From: Ferrimonas balearica DSM 9799 | GTDB taxonomy: Bacteria; Pseudomonadota; Gammaproteobacteria; Enterobacterales; Shewanellaceae | Direction of reading: 5' to 3' | Assembly (NCBI RefSeq): GCF_000148645.1 | Contig: NC_014541.1 | Location: forward strand, 2,999,139-3,063,138 | DNA length: 64,000 nucleotides | Shown: in pieces, positions 55,529 through 64,000 of the stretch | Position numbering within the stretch: the first letter of the stretch is position 1 | Layout: every line of letters starts with the position of its first letter | Notes under the pieces: model-generated | Database searches by the model: none | Told to the model about the DNA's origin: nothing | What the model saw: the letters and a program-made list of their open reading frames with translations, nothing else | Translations under genes and position numbers: made by a program

Positions 55529-56899
55529 GTGGCGATCACCTCCATCCTCAATCGAGCGGGAAGCTCGACCCTGCTGGACTCGACCTTTAAGCTCAGCCAG
55601 CGCAACACCACCGTCGGTACCGAACTGTACGCGGGTTTCGTCACCTTCCTGGCGATGAGCTACATCCTGGCCGTGAACCCGGCCATCCTCGGCAGCATCG
55701 AGGGCATGGACAAGGGTGCGGTCTTTACCGCCACCGCTCTGGCTTCCGCCTTCGCCACCCTGATCATGGGCCTGTTTGGCAACTACCCGGTGATGCTGGC
55801 CCCCGGCATGAGCATGAATGGCTTTTTCAAAGGCATGCTGCTGTCCGGTTCCGTTGCCCTGATCTGGCACGAAGCCCTGTTTGGCATCTTCCTGTCCGGC
55901 ATCGTCTACCTGATCTTCTCCATGACCCGCATCCGCAAGCAGATGATCGAATCCATTCCGGAGGATCTGAAGCTCGCCATCACCGTGTCGCTGGGTCTGT
56001 TTATCGCCTTCCTCGGCCTGAAAAACGCGGGCATTATCGTCGCCAACCCGGTGGTACTGGTCGGCCTGGGTGACATCAGCTCGCCCCAGGTGGCCATCGC
56101 CTTTATCAGCCTGTTTGTGGCGCTGGGCTGCATGGTACGGGACGTGAAACTGGCCACCTTTATCGCCTTTGTCACCTCCATCGTGCTGACCCTGCTGTGC
56201 GATGCGGTACTGGGTACCCAGTTTGCGCCGCTGCCGGAGCAGTGGGTTTCCGCGCCGCCGAGCCTGGAGCCGAGCTTCGGCCAGATCTTCAACTTTGAAT
56301 TCCTGACCGCCGACAAGCTGTTTGACCTGCTGTTTATCGTGCTGGTGTTCTTTATCGTCGATTTCTTCGATGGCCTCTCCACCATCGTGGGTGTGGGCCG
56401 CGATGCCGGCATCATCAATAAAGACGGCAAGGTGCCAAACGCCCGTTCCGCCCTGGTGGCTGACGCCAGCGGCACCATCGCCGGTTCCGTGCTGGGCACC
56501 ACCTCCATCACCTCCTTCTCCGAGTCCGGTATCGCGTCCGCCCAGGGTGCCAAAACCGGTCTGGCTGCGGTGATGGTGGCGGTACTGTTCCTGCTGTCGC
56601 TGTTCCTGTACCCGGTGTTCTCGCTGTTCTCCACCGCCATCGTGGCCCCGGCGATGATCGTGGTCGGCATCTATATGGTGGGCCGCCTGGGCCAGATCCA
56701 GTGGGAGCACAAAGCGTCTCGCATCGCCGCCTTCTTCACTATCATGTTCACCATTCTGAGCTTCTCCCCGGCCAACGGTATGGCGATGGGCTTTATCAGC
56801 TACGCCTTCGCCATGGTGGTGGCTGGCAAGGCGCGTGAGGTGCACCCCATCATCTACGCCCTGTCGCTGATCTTCGTCGCCTACCTGGTGATGCTCTGA
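55529..56899 (+). CDS. NCS2-family purine permease
   Basis: 456 residues and 12-14 membrane helices. TTVGTELYAGFVTFLAMSYILAVNPAIL, FGNYPVMLAPGMSMNGFF and DASGTIAGSVLGTTSITSFSESG are landmarks of the AzgA/GhxP group of NCS2 carriers, which import guanine, hypoxanthine or adenine. It starts with GTG after AAAGG. It is followed by xpt after 22 bases and preceded by a guanine-type riboswitch, so guanine/hypoxanthine is the likely substrate. Confidence 0.88.
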   Translation: MAITSILNRAGSSTLLDSTFKLSQRNTTVGTELYAGFVTFLAMSYILAVNPAILGSIEGMDKGAVFTATALASAFATLIMGLFGNYPVMLAPGMSMNGFFKGMLLSGSVALIWHEALFGIFLSGIVYLIFSMTRIRKQMIESIPEDLKLAITVSLGLFIAFLGLKNAGIIVANPVVLVGLGDISSPQVAIAFISLFVALGCMVRDVKLATFIAFVTSIVLTLLCDAVLGTQFAPLPEQWVSAPPSLEPSFGQIFNFEFLTADKLFDLLFIVLVFFIVDFFDGLSTIVGVGRDAGIINKDGKVPNARSALVADASGTIAGSVLGTTSITSFSESGIASAQGAKTGLAAVMVAVLFLLSLFLYPVFSLFSTAIVAPAMIVVGIYMVGRLGQIQWEHKASRIAAFFTIMFTILSFSPANGMAMGFISYAFAMVVAGKAREVHPIIYALSLIFVAYLVML

Positions 56900-56921
56900 C
56901 ACAACCTTTGTGAGACCTAAG

Positions 56922-57488
56922 ATGAACCCATTACAACAGCGGATTTTGGAACAGGGCGTGGTTAAGAGCGCCGCCGCTCTGGACGCCAGCGCCTTCCTGA
57001 CCAAGCAGGTGGACGCGGTGTTGCTGAACTGGTGTGCCAACGCCATCGCCGAGCAGTTCCGTGATGCCAACATCGATAAGGTGGTCACCATTGAAGCCGG
57101 TGGCATCGCCATCGGCACCCTCACCGCACTGGCTCTGAACAAGCCGTTGGTGGTGTGTAAGAAAGCCGCCAGCATTCTCGACAATGCCGAGCTTTACACC
57201 GCCGAGGTGAAAAGCTTTACCAAGAACACTCAGTACACCCTCACCTGCGACAAGCGCCACATCACTGCCGGTGAGAAGGTGCTGTTTGTGGATGACTTCC
57301 TGGCCCACGGCCAGGCCCTGCTGGGCATGAAGAGTGTCTGTGAACAGGCCGGTGCCGAACTGGCTGGCCTGGGCATCGTGATTGAAAAATCGTTCCAGGA
57401 GGGCCGCGGCATCGCCGAGCAACTCGCTCTGCCCATTCTCTCTCTGGCGCGCCTCAAATCCCTGGAACACGGTATCGAGTTCCACTAA
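56922..57488 (+). CDS. xpt: Xanthine phosphoribosyltransferase
   Basis: 188 residues. MNPLQQRILEQGVV, VTIEAGGIAIG, AEVKSFTK, the PRPP motif VLFVDDFLAHGQA and GIGIVIEKSF-like GLGIVIEKSFQEGR align with B. subtilis Xpt rather than with the Hpt/Gpt types common in enterics. It converts xanthine and PRPP to XMP. The ATG at 56922 matches the start of the family; a GTG four codons upstream is possible. The order permease-xpt under one riboswitch mirrors the xpt-pbuX operon of Bacillus. Confidence 0.9.
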   Translation: MNPLQQRILEQGVVKSAAALDASAFLTKQVDAVLLNWCANAIAEQFRDANIDKVVTIEAGGIAIGTLTALALNKPLVVCKKAASILDNAELYTAEVKSFTKNTQYTLTCDKRHITAGEKVLFVDDFLAHGQALLGMKSVCEQAGAELAGLGIVIEKSFQEGRGIAEQLALPILSLARLKSLEHGIEFH

Positions 57489-57541
57489 CAGCGGACCGCT
57501 ACGGCGGCACCACTGTGCCCTACGAAAAATAAAAACGAATC

Positions 57542-57580
57542 GAGCCCCCGGCAGCAGGGATACTGTCGGGGGCTCACCCT
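57542..57580 (+). terminator. Intrinsic terminator of the permease-xpt operon
   Basis: GAGCCCCCG-CAG paired with CTG-CGGGGGCTC, loop of about 8 bases, then ACCCTTTT. Confidence 0.7.
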
Positions 57581-57592
57581 TTTCAGGGCCCC

Positions 57593-57973
57593 TCACTTCA
57601 TCGAGTGCAGGCCAATCATATTGCCGTCGGGATCCGCCGCGATGGTGATAAAACCATACTCGCCGATGCTCATCTTCGGCCGCAGCACCTGGCCACCGGC
57701 CCCCGCCACCCTGTCCTGCTGAATCTGGCAGTCGTCACAGCCAAAGTAGACGATGGTGCTGTTGCCTCCGGGGCTCACCCCCTCCATCTGGCATATCGCG
57801 CCCGGTGCCCCCGGGGCATTGTCCTGCCAGGGAAACGCCCACATCACCGGCCCGCCATCGGCACCGGGATTCAGTTCAAACAGCTCAACATCAAACAGGG
57901 CCTGGTAAAACGCCACGCCCCGCTGAATGTCCGACACATAGATCTCAAACCACCCTACTGGATTGCCCATCAT
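57593..57973 (-). CDS. VOC-family (glyoxalase/bleomycin-type) protein
   Basis: 126 residues. VGWFEIYVSDIQRGVAFYQALFDVE and a second half ending ADPDGNMIGLH give two beta-alpha-beta-beta-beta units of the VOC fold. The family includes glyoxalases, dioxygenases and resistance proteins; this one cannot be assigned further. The start at 57973 (or 57970) follows GGGGG. The frame extends further upstream but the family begins here. Confidence 0.82.
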   Translation of the reverse strand: MMGNPVGWFEIYVSDIQRGVAFYQALFDVELFELNPGADGGPVMWAFPWQDNAPGAPGAICQMEGVSPGGNSTIVYFGCDDCQIQQDRVAGAGGQVLRPKMSIGEYGFITIAADPDGNMIGLHSMK

Positions 57974-58060
57974 TCGCCCCCATTGTCCAATTTCGCCCCT
58001 ACAGCATAGCCGCCGGTGTTCGCAGTGCACCGGGCGCACGCCATCAACGGAAAGCCGCAA

Positions 58061-58086
58061 AAAAATAGCGCCCCGAAGGGCGCTAT
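58061..58086 (-). terminator. Intrinsic terminator of the large protease gene
   Basis: TAGCGCCC/GGGCGCTA stem, 4-base loop; the minus strand continues with T5 after the stem. Confidence 0.88.
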
Positions 58087-58093
58087 GTCAGTG

Positions 58094-61000
58094 TTATGCG
58101 CGGTAACGACGCCACGCAAATGGCAACAGCATCAAAAGGAACCAGCTCATACTGCCGCTGCTGCTTCCACTGTCGCCGGGTGCTTCTTGAGGCGGTTCAA
58201 CACCATCAGAGTTCACAGTCAGCGCAAACTGGGTGCTGGCTGCGTCCTGCGGGTTGGCCGCGTCGTACACTGTCACGGTGACCAGGGAAGTCCCGTGCCA
58301 ATGCTCGGTTGGTGTCAGGCTGAAGCTCATGCCATCAATTTCAGCATTCACGTTCTCACCTTCCACCATAAGGGCCACAGCGCGATTACCGCTGTGTACG
58401 TAGTCCACGGTCAGACCGGACAACGTGGTGTTCTCCTCCATCTCCTGATCGGCCAGGCCAAACACGGTGATGTTGCCACCCACCGCCAGGCTGTGGGTGC
58501 GGGTTACGGTGTTGCCACCGTCGGCCTCTGCGGTAAGGGTTACCGGCAGGCTGCTGGCCACCGCCTCCGGGGTCACCAGTGCGGCAAAGCGGACCACCGC
58601 CCGGGTGCTTTCCGGACCCTGGTAGTTGGCACACACCAGCAGGTTGCTGCCCAGCTTCTCCGGCTCATTGATGGCGTAATCGTCATAGTGATAACCGTTG
58701 ACCGGGTACCAGAAGCCCCGCACCCCTTCGTACCCTTTAAGGCCGACGGTGTGCTCACCCAGGTTGCTGTCCATCTCGGCGTAGGAGAAGAACAGCTCAT
58801 ACACGCCCGGAGTAAAATCGATGCTGCTGGAGGCCAGGGTCATAAAGTCGAAGTGGGTGTCCTTATCGACAACCAGTCCGCCCCAGGGCCCGCCACTGGA
58901 TTCCGCGTGGTACATCCGCTTCCACTGGGTGGCCATATAGGCACCGCCGTTGAGGGAAGCGGCGTAGACGCCGTACTCGTAGGGCTGGAAGGTGTCCAGA
59001 TCAACACCGGACTCATTGATGGAGACCGCGTTGGCCCGCCAGTAAGGCGCCACCATCAGGTCACGGGCCCCATCGCTGGCCAGGGAGTAGCCCGGCAGGT
59101 GCAACAGCGCATGAGCGTCAAAGCGCATCAGGCCGTCCCCCTCAATGGTGACGATGTTGGTGGTGTCTTTGGCCTGGACGCCGTACAGCGGGATGTGGGG
59201 GAAGTAGGTGTCCGCACCCACGAAGTCCGGAATTTCGAACAGCTGGTCCCACTCGTTGCTGAAGGCCGGCAGCTGACCCACGCCGATGCCGGGCAGATCC
59301 ACAAACTGCGGATAGTTGCTGAACGGCAGGCGACACATGGGGTCATCCAGATTGGTGCTGTACTCGTAGGTGCGCGGCGCATCCTTAGAGGAGACCTGGG
59401 TGCCCTGCAGGACCACGCGGTTACCATCCACGCCAATCAGCGGGGTGGCAAACTCGTTGCCCCGGAGGCTCTCCTCAATCAGGGTGAGGCCACTGGGCAG
59501 TTCGACGCTCAGGGTGATGTTGCGCTCGCTGCCAAACAGGTTGGCCTGCTGCACCACGTCAAACTCCACCACGTCGCCCACTCGGGCGCCATCGTGGCTG
59601 GCGGTGAACTGGACATCCTGTTCAGCGCGCTGCAGACGTACCGGCATCATACCGATGTCGCCGGGGTTGAGGCTGTCGGTGCCCAGCTCCACCACCGCGT
59701 GCAGCGTTTCCCCTTCGCCAACGCCTGCCACATCCCAATTCAACTGCAGTTGCTGGGCGCTGACACCATCGCTGTCGGTGGCGCTGAGGGTGAGTCGGTC
59801 AGTGACCTGATCACCAATCATTACCACATTGGTGACGATACGGTGCGCTTCATCGTAGGGGTCCCACCAGCCGGTACCAAACTTCACGTTGGAGACCATG
59901 TACCAGTACACCCCTGGCTCGGGATTGTTGATGGCGCAGTAGTCGGCCAGACGCCAATCGGAGACGCAGATCGTCTCTTCGCCCCAGTTGATCAGGCTGT
60001 CGCCGTTCACATCTTTACCGAGGTCGATGCGGCTGCCAAAGCGAGCCCAGTCGTCCTCTTCGGCGATCTCCACCACCAGACGCTTGGTGCCGGTCGGTAC
60101 GGTGAACATGCGGTAACCGATCTGGCTCTCCTCACTGGGCAGGGCATCGACGATGTCCCAGGGCCACAGGGTGTTCATCCGCAGCGCGTACTCTTTGGTT
60201 TCGCCCGCCACCATGCCGTAGACATTGGCGTCGATGGCGCCGGAGGGCGGTAAAATCACGCTCGGCGTCAGCAGGTTGCCCTGGTCCCGGCCCACATCGG
60301 CCTGAACGATAACCGGCAACGCGGCACGGTCGTAGGCGGCGATCACCGGCAGGGTCTGTACCGGCTTGGCAGTGTCAGCCGGCGCCAGCACCAGTTTGCC
60401 GTAGAAGGTGGCGCCGGCAGAGTTGCCCGGGCCAATGGGCGAATCGCTCTGGAAATCCACGTCCGGCAGGGTGGCGGTCACCATCACCCGCTGGGTTTGG
60501 CCCGCTTCCAGTGAGAACTGGCTCGGCGTTACCTCAAGGTTCATCAGCGACGCGCCGACGTAATCCACCTCCTCGGCAGAAACGTTCCAGCTGCCGCTTT
60601 CGGTGGCGGTAAAGGTCCGGAACCAGGAGCAGCTGCCCTTGCAGTCCCGATCCACCAGATAGGGGGTGTTGAGAGTACGGACATCCCCTCCACTCAGCGG
60701 GTTGGCGGCGTGGTAGTTGGCCACGGTTTCATCCTGAATCAGGGTGGCATTGACCGCCAGATCGACGTTGATCACCCCGGCACCGGCGTCATCAAAGCCC
60801 ACCGGACCGGTATTGCCGTAGTCATCCACCTCGACCGCCACCTTGGAGGCAGTGGTGGTCAGTGCCGACTGGATCTGGGCGGGCGTCCAATCCGGGCGAA
60901 CGGCCTTGATCAGTGCCATGGCACCGGCAACATGGGGCGATGCCATCGAGGTGCCGCTGATCATCGACCAGTTCATGCCAAACCCTTCCAGGGTGAGGAT

Positions 61001-63007
61001 GCGGTCATTGGCGTAAGCGGCAAACACGTCCACACCCGGTGCTGCAACACTCGGCGCCATCACATTGGGGTTGGTGGTGCTGGGACCGCGCGAGGAGAAC
61101 AGCGCCAGCTGGTCGGCCGGGCGCTCGTCGGTATAGAGCGAGCCGTCGGTCAGTGACGCACGATGACCGGTGCCGGTGGCCAGCCAGTCGAGGATCTTGC
61201 CGCCGTCATAGTTGCCGATGTGCGCGGAAGGCAGGGAGTAGTAGTCACTCACCTTCTGATAACGGGAGTCGCCGTAATCCCAGTCCGGTTGCGTGTTGTA
61301 GAGAATCATCCCGCCAGCACCGCCGGCTTTGACGTTGTCGGACTTGGCGATACGGGGCTGGTCGCTGCGGCCACACACCACGATGGGGGCTTCCGCCAGC
61401 GGCGTACCGTCCGGCAGTACGGCAAAGGTGCCCGCCGCGAACTCGCTGTCACAGTTGCCATCGCCATAATCGGCCGCGGAGACCACCGGGCCGGTGTAGG
61501 GGCCGGTGAGACTGGCGGCACTCATGCCCCAACTGGCGGGGTTGCTCTCGCCGCCTTCGAAGTTCTCGATGCGCTTCTCACCCGCATCCAGCACCCGACC
61601 GTGCGTCGTGGCAGCCACGGAGGTCAGCCAAGGAGAGACATGATCCATCCAGGCGTGTCCGGCATTACCGGCCGAGGTGGCCACAGAGATCCCCGCTTCC
61701 CGGGCGGCGAGGAAGGCCAGCTCGGTGGGGGAGGCCCAGGGCAGACGCTCCGCGCCACCGACGGAGTAGTTGATCACATCCACACCGTCCTGGATCGCAT
61801 GCTCCACGGCCATCAGTGTCACCTCTTCCGGGCAACCGCTATAGGGCGCCGCGCCACCACCGGCCCAGCACACCTGGTAGGAGATGAGGTTGGCGTGGGG
61901 GGCAACACCGGAAACCCGGGGGAACACCAGGTCGGTGTCCCGGCCGGTAATGGTTTCGCCGTACCCCGCTTCGGACATCTGGTAAGGCACATCAAACAGG
62001 ATGTTGCCTGCCGCCGTTGAGGCAGTGTGAGAGCCGTGGCCGTTGTAGTCTTCGCCATTGGCCGGGCGCACCATCTCCCAGGGCGCCAGCGGGTGCAGGT
62101 TGCGGAACGCCGGGTCGCCATAGGTGTCGGTGATGATGGAGTAGGAACGCACCCCAATCAGCTTGTCGTTACACAGGCTGGCAAACTCCGCTTCGGCGCA
62201 ATCGCCGACGTAATTGCCGGTGCCCCAGGGGTTTTCAATCGCGACACCGTCGTCGCCCATCGCCGCGAATGACGGGTGCGAGCTATTGATGCCGGTATCC
62301 AGAATGCCAACGATGACGCCTTTACCGGTAAATCCGCTGCCGGCGGTGGCATCGCCGCTCCAGATCTTATCCGCGCCGATGTGCTGCGGACCCACATCGG
62401 TGTGCAGCTCCAGAATGGTGGAGCGGGTCACTGCGCGTACGCCCGCCATTCTGGCCACCTGCGCTGCCTGCTGTTGAGTCAGGCTCATGCTCATGCCGTT
62501 GAAGGCGTACTGGAACGACTGCTTGACCGGCTGATGGGTTCTCAGCGTACCGGTGATGGCACGGTGCACCTCAGCCTGTCGGCTGCTCAGGTACTGCAGG
62601 TAGTTGCGGCTGTCGCCGCTGTGAATATTCAGCTTGCTGCTCTGACCGAATACGGAGGGCGCGCTGCCCGGTGCCGTGGCGTTCAGGCCGGGGATGCCGC
62701 CCTGGTAGGTCGCCAGGGGCTGCTCATCCAGTTGAATGATGTAGGTGTGCTCACCGGTCAGCCCATCTTCGTAAACGAAGGGCACCTTGGCGTTATTGCC
62801 AATGTGCTGGTTGGGGCCACTGGTCAGCCCGGGGCGATTCTGCAAGCGTTGCTGATGATCCTGAATCTCGGCGTATTGCTCAGCCGTAAGGTTGAAGGGA
62901 TCCACCGTGATACCACCGGAGGGGTGAGGGGCAGCTTGCCCCGATGCCAACACTCCAGCGGCATAAAGTGCCGCCGAGGTGGCGATGGTCAGATGTTTTA
63001 TTTTCAA
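58094..63007 (-). CDS. Very large secreted S8 serine protease with GlyGly-CTERM-like tail
   Basis: 1637 residues. Signal peptide (MKIKHLTIATSAALYAAGVL), inhibitor propeptide (about 80-170), S8 domain with the Asp in GILDTGINSSHP, His in NGHGSHTAST, Asn in SAGNAGHA, a protease-associated insert (PIVVCGRSDQPRIAKSDNV) and the Ser in GTSMASPHVAG. Some 900 residues of beta-rich repeats follow. The end, GSSSGSMSWFLLMLLPFAWRRYRA, has the Ser/Gly, hydrophobic and Arg parts of a GlyGly-CTERM signal processed by rhombosortase. The start is taken as TTG at 63007, 7 bases after AAGGG and exactly at the signal peptide; a second TTG at 63079 is unlikely. Confidence 0.9.
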   Translation of the reverse strand: MKIKHLTIATSAALYAAGVLASGQAAPHPSGGITVDPFNLTAEQYAEIQDHQQRLQNRPGLTSGPNQHIGNNAKVPFVYEDGLTGEHTYIIQLDEQPLATYQGGIPGLNATAPGSAPSVFGQSSKLNIHSGDSRNYLQYLSSRQAEVHRAITGTLRTHQPVKQSFQYAFNGMSMSLTQQQAAQVARMAGVRAVTRSTILELHTDVGPQHIGADKIWSGDATAGSGFTGKGVIVGILDTGINSSHPSFAAMGDDGVAIENPWGTGNYVGDCAEAEFASLCNDKLIGVRSYSIITDTYGDPAFRNLHPLAPWEMVRPANGEDYNGHGSHTASTAAGNILFDVPYQMSEAGYGETITGRDTDLVFPRVSGVAPHANLISYQVCWAGGGAAPYSGCPEEVTLMAVEHAIQDGVDVINYSVGGAERLPWASPTELAFLAAREAGISVATSAGNAGHAWMDHVSPWLTSVAATTHGRVLDAGEKRIENFEGGESNPASWGMSAASLTGPYTGPVVSAADYGDGNCDSEFAAGTFAVLPDGTPLAEAPIVVCGRSDQPRIAKSDNVKAGGAGGMILYNTQPDWDYGDSRYQKVSDYYSLPSAHIGNYDGGKILDWLATGTGHRASLTDGSLYTDERPADQLALFSSRGPSTTNPNVMAPSVAAPGVDVFAAYANDRILTLEGFGMNWSMISGTSMASPHVAGAMALIKAVRPDWTPAQIQSALTTTASKVAVEVDDYGNTGPVGFDDAGAGVINVDLAVNATLIQDETVANYHAANPLSGGDVRTLNTPYLVDRDCKGSCSWFRTFTATESGSWNVSAEEVDYVGASLMNLEVTPSQFSLEAGQTQRVMVTATLPDVDFQSDSPIGPGNSAGATFYGKLVLAPADTAKPVQTLPVIAAYDRAALPVIVQADVGRDQGNLLTPSVILPPSGAIDANVYGMVAGETKEYALRMNTLWPWDIVDALPSEESQIGYRMFTVPTGTKRLVVEIAEEDDWARFGSRIDLGKDVNGDSLINWGEETICVSDWRLADYCAINNPEPGVYWYMVSNVKFGTGWWDPYDEAHRIVTNVVMIGDQVTDRLTLSATDSDGVSAQQLQLNWDVAGVGEGETLHAVVELGTDSLNPGDIGMMPVRLQRAEQDVQFTASHDGARVGDVVEFDVVQQANLFGSERNITLSVELPSGLTLIEESLRGNEFATPLIGVDGNRVVLQGTQVSSKDAPRTYEYSTNLDDPMCRLPFSNYPQFVDLPGIGVGQLPAFSNEWDQLFEIPDFVGADTYFPHIPLYGVQAKDTTNIVTIEGDGLMRFDAHALLHLPGYSLASDGARDLMVAPYWRANAVSINESGVDLDTFQPYEYGVYAASLNGGAYMATQWKRMYHAESSGGPWGGLVVDKDTHFDFMTLASSSIDFTPGVYELFFSYAEMDSNLGEHTVGLKGYEGVRGFWYPVNGYHYDDYAINEPEKLGSNLLVCANYQGPESTRAVVRFAALVTPEAVASSLPVTLTAEADGGNTVTRTHSLAVGGNITVFGLADQEMEENTTLSGLTVDYVHSGNRAVALMVEGENVNAEIDGMSFSLTPTEHWHGTSLVTVTVYDAANPQDAASTQFALTVNSDGVEPPQEAPGDSGSSSGSMSWFLLMLLPFAWRRYRA

Positions 63008-63745
63008 CTTATTTCCCTTAGCTGCTCTCGGACAGCTCCCTGCTCTTAGTCGTATCGTTGCTCCATAAATCCAGGCCAAAGTGAGGCAACGATGAATGGC
63101 GGATTTACCGCTTCGATTTCATTCTGTTGCACACCCGCAAAATTTATCCAATGCATTATTTGATCGATGTTCATATTCATTATGCATATCGGTAAATTGC
63201 ATTTTTTGGAATTCTAAATATTTCCCCAATAAAACATAAAGATATATTAATCATGACATTTTTATGACGGCGAACGTCTCTCCCAAAAAAACATAGATGC
63301 AGGAACGGCACATATTTACGGGCAAGAACCATTCAATGGGAAGATAAAGTCGGGCGCAGAGACAAAGGGGGACGGCCCAGCCAAAACGAAGACTTAAGCC
63401 TTTACTTTCAGGCACTTAATATTGCACCAGCGAGAGGCGGCGCCATGCTTAAAGCCAGATAAAATCAGACCCAGGCATCTGATTGGCATAATATTTCCGA
63501 AGAGTAATCCGATTGGATCGCAATATTTGCCGAAAGCGATTTATCGCGAAAATCCCGCAAATGCACAGTTGAAATCAACGAAGAAGAGAGGAACGACTGA
63601 AATACACACTTGTTTTTCACAAAAAACAAGCCAAAAAACCAAGCGCAAAAACAAGCCCGCACTTTTGTACCAATACATCAATACACCCACACACCCCATG
63701 CACTAATGGTATAGACAATTCAAAAGCATTAACTCGCCCATAAAT
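63008..63745. other. AT-rich region without recognised genes
   Basis: About 740 bases, much richer in A and T than the rest of the window. ORFs of 65-94 codons on both strands look random in composition and lack ribosome sites. It includes the protease promoter. It may be a regulatory region bound by nucleoid proteins or the mark of an old insertion. Confidence 0.5.
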
Positions 63746-63774
63746 AAAAAACGCCTTCATCTGAAGGCGTTTTC
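63746..63774 (-). terminator. Intrinsic terminator of the right-edge gene
   Basis: AAAACGCCTTC/GAAGGCGTTTT stem; the minus strand continues with T. Confidence 0.85.
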
Positions 63775-63788
63775 TTTCCGGAGTGTCC

Positions 63789-64000
63789 TTAAAACAGCGG
63801 CAGGTTTTCCAGCCGTTGCCACAACATGGCACGCATCATTGGCGAGGTGTCACTGCCCCACATTCCGGCGGCGTAAAAGAACAACGGCAATACAAACAGA
63901 AAGCCTATCAGTACCAGCACCATGGCCCGGGGGGTCATTGGCCAGCGACGGCCCGGCGCACTGAGACTGACCGCGCCCTTGACCGGACAGGCGGCCACGC
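63789..64000 (-). CDS. Membrane protein, C-terminal part
   Basis: The open frame runs off the right edge. It ends in one membrane helix (AMVLVLIGFLFVLPLFFYAAG) followed by a Met/Arg-rich tail (MMRAMLWQRLENLPLF). An ATG at about 63941 could be the start of a 49-residue protein, but it has no ribosome site, so a larger protein beginning outside the window is more likely. Not recognised. Confidence 0.5.
   Translation of the reverse strand, partial: VAACPVKGAVSLSAPGRRWPMTPRAMVLVLIGFLFVLPLFFYAAGMWGSDTSPMMRAMLWQRLENLPLF

Noticed and set aside
63422-63706. 94-codon ORF in the AT-rich gap
   Set aside because: Lys/Pro/His-rich random-looking sequence, no ribosome site, no recognisable domain.

Overview
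The window looks like chromosomal DNA of a GC-rich, facultatively anaerobic marine gammaproteobacterium close to Shewanella, most likely Ferrimonas-like. This is inferred from gene content, not from a marker gene. The points behind it are the Shewanella-type lactate cluster (lldP, FAD/FeS dld, lldEFG), cydABX, hcp-hcr behind an FNR-like box, rbsDACBKR, the purL/mltF/tadA neighbourhood shared with E. coli, two secreted S8 proteases, a TonB receptor, and MCP genes. There are no rRNA or tRNA genes, IS elements, integrases, prophage genes or CRISPR arrays.

Layout. 1-4.5 kb: the end of an RND efflux permease, a DUF465 protein, and a periplasmic protein divergent from a histidine kinase/NtrC-type regulator pair. 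4.2-12.7 kb: a small lipoprotein, an RNase T2, and a TonB receptor divergent from two tandem paralogous chemoreceptors, with a doubled TGTATACA site between. 13-17.7 kb: cydABX with an ArcA-like box, then a gene-poor region holding a 25-codon ORF and a possible FNR-controlled small RNA. 17.7-21.7 kb: a cytosolic carboxypeptidase, a subtilase, and a gene behind two LexA boxes encoding a methyltransferase-like protein that has lost its catalytic motif. 21.9-28.2 kb: purL, mltF, a small Arg-rich gene, tadA. 28.3-31.4 kb: a cell-envelope operon (ETEC_3214-like, LPP20 lipoprotein, MltC-like transglycosylase). 31.4-34.9 kb: punR/punC, followed by a five-copy tandem array that repeats the 3' end of punC, its terminator and a REPIN. 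34.9-43.7 kb: hcp-hcr and the ribose operon. 44-52 kb: the lactate locus. 52-57.5 kb: lrgAB, two DUF2726 genes around a DUF3087 gene, and a purine permease-xpt operon behind a guanine-type riboswitch. 57.6-64 kb: a VOC protein, a 1637-residue secreted protease with a GlyGly-CTERM-like tail, an AT-rich gap, and the end of a membrane protein.

The main theme is respiration and carbon use at changing oxygen: cytochrome bd, hybrid cluster protein, lactate dehydrogenases and ribose uptake, with FNR-, ArcA-, CRP- and FadR-type sites readable in the promoters. Purine salvage forms a second theme (punC, NCS2 permease, xpt, purL). The least ordinary parts are the LexA-boxed degenerate methyltransferase, the REPIN/terminator array that copies the punC tail, the riboswitch-led permease-xpt operon, and the region between cydA and the carboxypeptidase.
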